64,000 bases of DNA from Verticillium longisporum (taxonomy: Eukaryota; Ascomycota; Sordariomycetes; Glomerellales; Plectosphaerellaceae): the NCBI GenBank assembly GCA_019188255.1, contig JAETXT010000007.1, positions 3,844,001-3,908,000 of the forward strand, given 5' to 3'. Position numbers and translations under genes: made by a program. A model generated the notes under the pieces. The model made no database searches and was not told the origin of the DNA. It saw only the letters and a list, made by a program, of their open reading frames with translations. Each line of letters opens with the position of its first letter. Positions within the stretch are counted from its first letter, which is position 1. This document shows positions 57,036 to 64,000 of this stretch, one piece after another.

Positions 57036-58728
57036 GTCGATTTGTACTCTGCTGCTTGTACTCCTCGTGTACTTGGAAGGGCGGATGTCAAATCTGCCTA
57101 GGTTGACAGGAAAGGCGCGCGTCCACGAAGGGTGACTAAAACCAAAGGACGAGGTGCGCCAGGGACCATGCAGGGTCGGGATGTCGTTGTGGTCTGGGTC
57201 AAGGGCGTCGTCAGATGTCAATGCTGACAACCTCGATGACCGATGAGGATGCGTGAAGCATGCGTGGGACAAGCGAGGAGGAGCAGAAGGAGAAGGAGAA
57301 GGAGAAGCAGAAGGATGGTGATGGTGATGGTGATGAGAGAAGAAAAGGGAGGTGCGGGAATCGAGATGGGGAAGGAAAGAGTCACACAGTCCTCGCAGTT
57401 GCTTTATTCAAACGAGCAACACCCCCTCGTTCACTCTGCTCAGACAGATGAGAGGATGAGATAGTACGGACCAGAAAGCGGCCAGCGTTCGCTCCGGTTC
57501 CCGGTGGTTCGGAGCCATTCCCTTCGAGACCAAGGGCAGCCCAAAAGCAAAAGCTGCTGTAGCGGAAGGACTAGTGCGTCTGCTCGCCAGCCGGACCTGC
57601 ACGTCGCATGGAGCGCAATTGACATGCGCGCGCCCTTCATGTCAAAAAATTATGGGGCCATGTCGAAATCGAAAGAGGCGCCCCTCCCTTCTCCCTTCTC
57701 CCGCCGTCCCATGTGACGGTGCATCTCTGGTGCGTCAGCGAACTGTGCCGAGTCCCTGGGGGCTTCCCTTCTGCTTCCAGGTGTGTCCAGGTGTGTCGCG
57801 TGTGGCCGAAGGGTCGGTGTGAGACAGTATAGCTGACTAGCGGCGCGTACAGTATATAGAACCCCGTCCCAATAGGCAGCTTGCTCACTCAACTGACGTC
57901 CCAAATGCGCGTGACGTCCCCTCATTGTGCTTACGGAGGAGAGAGCATGGCTTTGCTGTGCTGTCTGCTGTGCTTTCTCTGGTGATATGGCGAATCCGCC
58001 TCGCACATCTCATGGTCCAGACTCTCGTCGAGAGAGAGAAAGCCGTCTCCGTTCTCTGTCATGCGGCAAAACACAGGACCCCGGGCTGACGGTGACTTGC
58101 GCTGTGAAGCCACGGCCGCCAAAATCATGCAGGTGCCGACGTGTCATCATTCACAGCTGCACTTGCCATCCGTCGTGATTGATCGGGACACAGGTGCCTG
58201 GCCTCGGCTCTCCTCATGCTTGCCAGATAGCAGACGGAAATGCTCAATTGCGCTCTACTCGCCCCTTGCGCCGATGCTGAGCGTCTCAAGGCGGCCATTT
58301 GCGGTTCATTCGGAGGCTATTCGCTCGAGGCAGCCGAAGTCGGAACGTTTACATGTTTCGGGTGGACTCTTCTGCTGACCCTATCCTCCCAAGTCTTACA
58401 TCAACCTTGTGGTAACAAGGTCCGCCAAGGCCGCGCTGCCGGCCCCCCCAAAAGAATATATACGGGGATCGCCAAGCCGGAAACCCCCCAGCAAATCAAA
58501 TGTAGAAGAGAAGACCGCTCCGAACAAGTCGTAACGAACACCAAATATGAAAGAGACGAGACCCTGGATTCCAGCCGCGCCAGTACGCCAACCTCTGGTG
58601 CCCGGCCCCCCCGGCCATGCCCAGCGAACCTCAGTGTCCCAGTACCGGCAACCCGGTCTCGAAATTATGGAAGCAGCTGCGTGTCGGTGGGCGCTGCCCT
58701 GTACCTTGCATCAGCCTTTTCAAACAGC
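57036..58728. promoter_or_regulatory. promoter of the homeobox/C2H2 gene; no other gene seen
   Basis: Immediately upstream of the start is a simple-repeat tract at about 57276-57340: GGAGAA units followed by GGTGAT units, probably in a long 5' leader. The remainder to 58728 holds short overlapping frames only, and its right end is the downstream flank of the PAN-like gene. Confidence 0.5.
57276..57340. repeat. hexanucleotide repeat tracts (GGAGAA then GGTGAT)
   Basis: Adjacent imperfect runs of two 6-bp units on the plus strand, within 300 bases upstream of the homeobox/C2H2 gene start. Confidence 0.8.
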
Positions 58729-59642
58729 TCAAGAGGCTGATAGAATAGCCGCATGCGTTTCGCCTGGTCCAGGCTTCACTGGCTCGAGGGCCGACCTCCT
58801 CTGCTGACCCGACTTGAGATAACAGTTGCCTTCGGCGTTTGCGTTGATGGCCTCCTCCTTGGACGTCCAAGCGGGAATGAAGCTGACAGCTGTGCACGTC
58901 GCGTTGACACTGTCAGAATCGGACTCGAAGGTCCCCTTGATGTATTTGGTGTACGAAGCACAAGCGTCCATGCATCGGTCAAAGTCAGGCACAGCGAGCG
59001 CCAGAAGGGGAGCATAAGGCGGCGCATTGGAGTTGCAGAACATGGTGAAGGTCACCTTGTCAGAGACTGTTCCACGAGCGTCAGCACTTTTGTCGCCAGG
59101 TTCATTTTGAGGAGGACAGGAGGCATACAGTGAGTGGTGTAATCTGTTCCTGACGTCGCGTCTTTTTCGTCCGAGCAGCCGTGGGTAATGGCAGAGAAGC
59201 TCGTCTCCGTCGGCACAGCTTCAGACACGGTCACGGTCGTCGTTGCCGGCCCTGCGGTAGCTGCTTCGGCAGACAGCGCGTTCAACTTCTCCTTCGCATC
59301 GTTGGCACGGTTCGTCTGGACACCTGTCCCTACGGCAAGTCCAATGACGGCAGCGGACAAGGCGGCAATGATGATGGACAAGATGAGGACGAGGATGGTG
59401 CAGCCGCAAAAGGTCCTTTTCGCTTTCGGACTCGTCACTTGTGAGTGGTTATCGCTAACGGGCGATGATGTGTATCCGGGATGAAGTGTTGCCGGCTCGG
59501 GTTTGATAGGCGAGCCCGTGGGGTCTGGCGCCTGTGAATGGGCGTGATACGAAGGCGAGACGGCCGACTGAGGGTGGTACACCTCAGGTATGCTTTGCTG
59601 CACTACCTCAGGAGCGTTGTTCGCATTCTGGTAAGGGGCCAT
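58729..59642 (-). CDS. single-pass membrane protein with PAN/apple-like cysteine domain
   Basis: Exons 59642-59129 and 59066-58729, 283 residues. Start ATG at 59642. Residues 1-75 are Pro/Ser/His-rich and likely cytosolic; a KAKR pair of basic residues precedes one strong membrane span (about 80-105, CTILVLILSIIIAALSAAVI). A coiled-coil-like stalk follows, then a Thr-rich linker and a Cys domain: HGCSDEKD, FTMFCNSN, FDRCMDACASYTKY, NATCTAVSF, NCYLKSG. The C-x3-C helix and final NCYLK are typical of PAN-like folds in fungi, which bind protein or carbohydrate outside the cell. Topology is inferred: N-in, C-out. The splice joins DYTTH to FSDKVTF, replacing an unspliced stop. Confidence 0.82.
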
Positions 59643-61229
59643 GATGTGCACCGACGGTCGAACAAGTTGGCAATTTGGGGTTTGTCGACAACAAGGATCA
59701 GAGGAACAGGCCGTAGCAGGATCCCTAGAGATTTAAGCAACAACGGGTACCATTCTTCTTTCGCAGAGCGACGGGCGACCACGAGTAACAAGCGCGAGAT
59801 GGATCCATGTTCGGCGGCTATCCTTTGCCATCTGGGCTCGTAGCCGGGAAACACTGCATGTTTATTGAGGGCTTGATTTAGACTCGGACGGGGATGTGTT
59901 GCATTGGGGGCTGAGAGCTGATAATGTGAGTGGACGAACAGAGGAGGCAAGCCGTTTTGGTGTAACAGGCCTGGTGGCAAGGCTTCTATTTTCACAGGCA
60001 TAGCAATCCTTCGGGTTGCATTTTTGCTGGGGGCTGTATCCTACGGAGGTCTAGGCCGCGCGATTTGCCGCTTCTCCACGGGGGACCAATGTGGTGAGAA
60101 TCGGCCGATGACGTCGAAGAGGACGCAGGCTGGAGGTCCTTTTGTCTGCGCCGCTGGGCTGCCGCAGCTGTACGGCGGTTTGTGGTACCCAGTCGACTCG
60201 CCCGGCTTTGGCGTTCTCCATCGTATTCCAGTGGCAGATGATCCAAGCGGCAGCAGAGAGTGGTATCACCGCATGGTCTCAGCCTTGAGGGAAGAGTGTC
60301 AAGCACGCTCGTCTGCGGTGTGTGAAGAAGAACGTAGCCCGAGTGTGAGCATCTTGGCCTTGTCAGCACCTTGGCCTTGTCAGCACTGAGAGCTCGGCCT
60401 GGCTTGATTCGTCGCAAAAGGATTGCTTCTAATTACAACAGATGCTGTATCACCCCATTGTAGTGGTGGCCTCCATTCAGCAATCAACGTGATGAGCAGG
60501 GCCTCGAGAGAAGGGGGGGGCGATGATCAATAGATTTATGCACTCTTTGACCCTCATCACGGAGTGTGCTTGCAATCGCGGCTTCAGTTTCCTGATGCTG
60601 ATTCCAAATGTCAGGCAGGATTGACGACGAGCTGAGAGCTGCAGGAAGACATATGAAGTCGACAAGGCTGTGCCAAGTATCAAGGCAGGAGGGCCAACCA
60701 GATTGGCAGGGGGAGGGGTAGCCCGATGTTGGTGCTGTGAACTTGCTGAGTCATCCACTTGAATGCTAGCTCACGGCGTTTCGCTTATGTCATCTCAGGG
60801 TGACTCCACTCGGAACCAGCACGCATCGGTTCGCGAACGTGAAACCTGTACAGGGTTTCGCTTGCCACTCAATTCCTTTGTTTCCTTTTTTTTTTTCTCT
60901 TCGTGCCCGGAGCCACTCGAACTCAGTCGAGTAGGTCGATTGGTATTTCCTGGAGGACCATGTTGTTGTTCCTGGCCCGTGGTCCCATCTCCACAGGCCA
61001 CAGTGGCACTCGCCGTTTGCGTCCCATCGTAACATGGTCAAAGACATCATTCCACCTGACCTGACCTGACCATCATCACCCTGGAGTAGCCCACCTCGCT
61101 CTGAATATCCAGACTCGACCGCATCTTGGTCTGTCGGGGGGAAAGTGAGAGATTCTCGTACTTTCATGTTTCGCAGTGTTCGCCTTCAAGATCCCTCCAG
61201 CGTGCTGCCGCACAAGCTCTGACCAAACT
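59643..61229. promoter_or_regulatory. divergent promoter region, 1.6 kb
   Basis: This lies between the PAN-like gene (minus) and the next plus-strand gene. Frames of up to about 130 codons occur but are mutually overlapping and show no domains. A poly-T run lies at about 60888-60898. Confidence 0.45.
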
Positions 61230-62381
61230 ATGCCGACCTACCTCTGCCACGGCTTCCGCTGGCACCGTCCGAGCATCCGCGTCTACGTCGTCGTCCAGAA
61301 CATCGACGACGCCGCCCCCGAGTGGATCATTGGCCCCGAGTCCTCCAATGCCATTCTCGAGTCCTTCTACACCAACTTTGACTTTCTACCCGAGGCCCGG
61401 CCGGCCAGCGGCGACCGCCAGCAGCAGCAGCGCAAGAAAGCCGCTGCTGGCACCGGCGCCTCGAAACGCCGCAACGGCTCGCAGGCTCACAATGACGCCG
61501 CCGACCCCTTCGCCAAACCTCCGCCGCCGGTGCCGCCGGAGGAGGACGACGTGCTGCTCAATTCGTGGAGCGCCGTCAAGCTGTTGGAGGAGTACGACCC
61601 GACGGACCTGACCAGCGTCAGCCGGCCGTACGCCTTTGTCGCGGACCACGTCGTCCGGGTCGACCTCAGCGTGTCGGTGGTCGAGGAGATGGCCGGCTAC
61701 GAGGAGCGCATGGGGCGGGACTCGGCCGGCGGCAGGGCCATGACGGCGGCGAGCAGCGACGACTTCAACAACGGCAAGGCAGGGCACAAGAAGGGGGCCA
61801 CCTCGGGAAAGAAGGCTGGGTGGCTCGAGAAGCTGCGGGACCAGCTGCAAAAGGGCGAGGACATTCGGTGGTACGTCGTCGTGTGTGGTGACGAAGAGCG
61901 TGCCGTGTGCGAGGAGCTGCTGGAGGCGCCGCGGGAGCAGCTGGAGCCGAGACACATTGCGGAGCTCATGAGGCAGGAGCCCGTGCTGGAGCCGGCGATG
62001 CGCTCTTTTGACGCGCCGCGGGGGGAAGGCCACCGACCGAACAAGCTATCCATGGACAGGCCGCCCGAGGGTGAGACACGACCGCGGACCGGCAGCAGGG
62101 AGACACGGTACAGCAGGGATCGAAGTGGCAGCGCATCGAAGCGCGTCACGGGAGGATACTCGCCATTCCCACCGCCGCCATCCGCAGCGCCGCCCACCCA
62201 TAAAAAGGCGACGTCGGTCGGGGTGCCGCCAGCACCGACGCGAGAGCCTCCACCGGCGAGAGAGCAACGGCCGGCGACAGCACACCCTCAACCAGTGATG
62301 GAATCAAATGTTGGGGTCAAAACACCACACAAGAGTCGGAGCTTGCGGAGGTTGTTTGGTATGAAAGAAGGGTCGTCTTGA
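61230..62381 (+). CDS. conserved fungal protein of unknown function
   Basis: Single exon, 383 residues from the ATG of MPTYLCHGFRWHR at 61230; an upstream in-frame ATG at 61176 is less likely because the family-like sequence starts at the later one. The N-terminus (CHGFRWHRPSIRVYVVVQN) and EWIIGPESSNAILESFY form one block. After a basic Gln/Lys insert comes LLNSWSAVKLLEEYDPTDLTSVSRPYAFVADHVVRVDLSVSV. A further block, WLEKLRDQLQKGEDIRWYVVVCGDEER, closes the core, which may be a PH-like fold split by low-complexity inserts. The C-terminal 120 residues are Pro/Arg/Ser-rich and disordered, ending in KSRSLRRLFGMKEGSS. I believe relatives occur across filamentous ascomycetes, but I know no function. 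Confidence 0.82.
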   Translation: MPTYLCHGFRWHRPSIRVYVVVQNIDDAAPEWIIGPESSNAILESFYTNFDFLPEARPASGDRQQQQRKKAAAGTGASKRRNGSQAHNDAADPFAKPPPPVPPEEDDVLLNSWSAVKLLEEYDPTDLTSVSRPYAFVADHVVRVDLSVSVVEEMAGYEERMGRDSAGGRAMTAASSDDFNNGKAGHKKGATSGKKAGWLEKLRDQLQKGEDIRWYVVVCGDEERAVCEELLEAPREQLEPRHIAELMRQEPVLEPAMRSFDAPRGEGHRPNKLSMDRPPEGETRPRTGSRETRYSRDRSGSASKRVTGGYSPFPPPPSAAPPTHKKATSVGVPPAPTREPPPAREQRPATAHPQPVMESNVGVKTPHKSRSLRRLFGMKEGSS

Positions 62382-62706
62382 TGCTGTGGCGTGCATCAGG
62401 GTGATTTTATTGGCACCATCACGGTTATTGGAGTCATGGGATGGCGTTGGGTATAATCAGGACACACCAAGGGTGTTGCCCGCTGTCACTATCTGGGCGT
62501 GCCAAGGTAGACAGGGGAAGGCCTAGGCCGCCATGTTTAATGATGATGATAATATCAAGCACAGTAACGCGTTACGTTTCCCAACACATGATACGTTGCG
62601 GAATAGGCTTGGGTGACGAGTTGGTAGCGGTTGAAAATCATCAGCTCAGACCAAGTCCACTGTCAGTGTGATACCCCTAACAGACCCATGCAAGGCGGCT
62701 AGCTGT

Positions 62707-62735
62707 TACGTACAGCCAGCTACGTACAGCCAGCC
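62707..62735. repeat. tandem direct repeat of a 14-bp unit
   Basis: Two adjacent copies of TACGTACAGCCAGC, each starting with the palindrome TACGTA. It may be chance or a regulatory element of the MFS gene. Confidence 0.7.
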
Positions 62736-63004
62736 CCTCTAATAGCGGAGATCTCATCGCTCTGGACCCTAGCGATTCATGCTCAGGCGCCCTTCCCCAG
62801 GCTTTTCGGAACCAAGCCAAGACGAGCCATGGCGATTTGGACTCTGGAGCCTTAGGGAGGGGAGGGGACGGGATGGGGGGCGCGAGGGAGCTATGACAGG
62901 GATCACCTCGCTAAAGACGTCATGGGCCAGCTTCGAGACCAATTGAACGTTGTGATCCAGAACAACGGCGATTACCCCCATTTCACCTCAGCCGATACTT
63001 CCCT

Positions 63005-63019
63005 CCCCCCCCCCCCCCC
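63005..63019 (+). repeat. poly-C tract (15)
   Basis: An uninterrupted run of fifteen C in the MFS promoter. True length is uncertain given the signs of homopolymer under-calling elsewhere in the window. Confidence 0.85.
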
Positions 63020-63174
63020 GACCGACGTTCAACGGCCCCTGATTGCTGCTCTACAGCCAAATGTCGAGCAGCCAATGCTGTCATCGTTGAGGCGACGTTG
63101 ACGTGGCAAGCTGATACCGAGATTTGGCTTCTGGTCGATGCGTATCTCTTCTCTGGTTCATAAGCGTCACGACC

Positions 63175-64000
63175 ATGGCCAGCTCCTCACGAGGAGGCCA
63201 CCTCCAACGCCGCGACGCCTCGCCCCCATCCGCCCCGACGACGGCAGAATTTAACCTCGATAACGATCTCGACCTCGACCTCGACCTCGACCTCGAATCA
63301 GAAGATGACGACCTGCGCCATGGCGAATCCGCCCTCGGCGAGGCTTACGAGCTGCAACCTGTCAAGGCCGGTGGCCGTCGCGATGATGACGAGGAGGACG
63401 AGGAAGATAGCGATGGCTGGATACGGCCTGCCACCTCGGCCTCTGGTCGAAGAAGCAGCATGACGAGCACCGTCGCCAGCTTCCAGCTGTACACGCCAGA
63501 TGAAGAGGCTGCTGTGGTCAAGAAGTTCGATCGCCGACTCGTCCTCTTCGTCGCCTTGCTCTACATGCTGAGCTTCCTCGACCGCTCCAACATTGGCAAC
63601 GCCCGCATCGCCGGCATGGACGCCGACCTCCAGACGACGCCCGCCTGGGACGGATGGTACCCCTGGGCTCTGACGACTTTCTACATGACCTATATTGCCT
63701 TTGAGTGGATGTCCATACTCTGGCGCCACCTGCCGGCCCATGCCTACATTGCCGCCATTGTCTTTTCCTGGGGCCTCATCGCATCCCTTCAGGCCGTCGC
63801 CGTCTCGTACCCCATGCTCATAGCCTTGCGCGCCCTCCTCGGCATCGGTGAGGCCGCGTTCACTGGCATTCCATACTACCTCTCCTTTTTCTTCAAGCGG
63901 AAAGAGCTCGCCCTTCGCACAGCCGTATTCCTGTCCGCCGCGCCCCTGGCCACCGCATTCGCCTCGTCTCTCGCCTTTCTCATCGTGTCGCTCGCCAAGA
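63175..64000 (+). CDS. MFS transporter, Dal5/anion:cation symporter type, 3' end missing
   Basis: The frame is open from the ATG at 63175 to the window edge (275 codons). The first 115 residues are cytosolic, acidic and low-complexity, with an Asp-Leu repeat (NDLDLDLDLDLES, coded by GACCTC units) and an acidic DDDEEDEED run. Then come KKFDRRLVLFVALLYMLSF and LDRSNIGNARIAGM, the signature of the Dal5 (ACS) family, followed by at least four spans including a GIGEAAFTGIPYYLSFFF segment. Family members import allantoate, nicotinate, biotin, pantothenate or similar organic anions with protons; substrate cannot be told here. The acidic N-terminus is longer than usual for the family. A real gene, cut by the edge. 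Confidence 0.88.
   Translation, partial: MASSSRGGHLQRRDASPPSAPTTAEFNLDNDLDLDLDLDLESEDDDLRHGESALGEAYELQPVKAGGRRDDDEEDEEDSDGWIRPATSASGRRSSMTSTVASFQLYTPDEEAAVVKKFDRRLVLFVALLYMLSFLDRSNIGNARIAGMDADLQTTPAWDGWYPWALTTFYMTYIAFEWMSILWRHLPAHAYIAAIVFSWGLIASLQAVAVSYPMLIALRALLGIGEAAFTGIPYYLSFFFKRKELALRTAVFLSAAPLATAFASSLAFLIVSLAK

Larger units (their letters stand above)
62382..63174. other. intergenic, MFS gene promoter
   Basis: It contains a direct repeat of TACGTACAGCCAGC (about 62707-62735) and a run of fifteen C at 63005-63019, about 155 bases before the MFS start. No gene is supported. Confidence 0.55.

Noticed and set aside
19777..64000. A secondary-metabolite cluster around the two regulators, GH92 and MFS genes
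   Set aside because: No polyketide synthase, NRPS, terpene cyclase or P450 is present, and the regulators are separated by housekeeping genes.

Overview
This window is nuclear DNA from a filamentous ascomycete (Pezizomycotina, most likely Sordariomycetes). The evidence is the set of single-copy fungal genes, the many short introns (about 48-90 nt, with GTRNGT-type donors, CTAAC-like branch points and YAG acceptors), the fungal-only transcription factor families, and short palindromes of the TACCTAGGTA type. The species cannot be fixed from sequence alone. There is no operon structure, and I see no CRISPR array, virus, transposon or recognisable secondary-metabolite cluster.

Layout. 0-8.4 kb: the start of an uncertain gene at the left edge, STU1/CLASP (minus), a BSP-family metallopeptidase-like protein (plus) and a fungal membrane-anchored protein (minus). 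8.4-13.3 kb: a gene-poor stretch holding two identical tRNA-Ile(AAU) genes as an 89-bp perfect inverted repeat, and a possible 53-residue spliced gene. 13.3-22.1 kb: mitochondrial NAD-isocitrate dehydrogenase IDH2 (minus), exocyst SEC5 (plus) and a BED-like plus Zn2Cys6 transcription factor (minus). 24.2-29.4 kb: a secreted or membrane-anchored GH92 mannosidase (plus) and an OST-alpha/TMEM184 (DUF300) membrane protein (minus). 30.1-40.0 kb: the giant bridge-like lipid transfer protein CSF1. 41-50 kb: translation elongation factor 2, an RBM26/27-like RNA-binding protein and methylenetetrahydrofolate reductase. 51-57 kb: a DUF3425-type bZIP factor and a homeobox plus C2H2 regulator. 58.7-64 kb: a PAN-like single-pass surface protein, a conserved fungal protein of unknown role and the 5' half of a Dal5-type MFS transporter.

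The genes do not form one pathway. They are a housekeeping-rich chromosomal block covering microtubules, secretion, TCA cycle, one-carbon metabolism, translation, RNA processing and lipid transfer, with several regulators among them.

The strongest cross-cutting observation is that seven reading-frame breaks, in five well-conserved genes, are each repaired by adding one base to a short G/C homopolymer. EF2 is broken twice, and the repair restores exactly the expected 844 residues. This pattern points to base-calling or assembly deletions, not pseudogenes. CSF1 also has an in-frame TAG that this does not explain. Other points of note are a GC-AG intron in the MTHFR gene, an inferred 18-nt micro-exon in the DUF300 gene, and tandem repeats at the C-terminus of the homeobox/C2H2 regulator.
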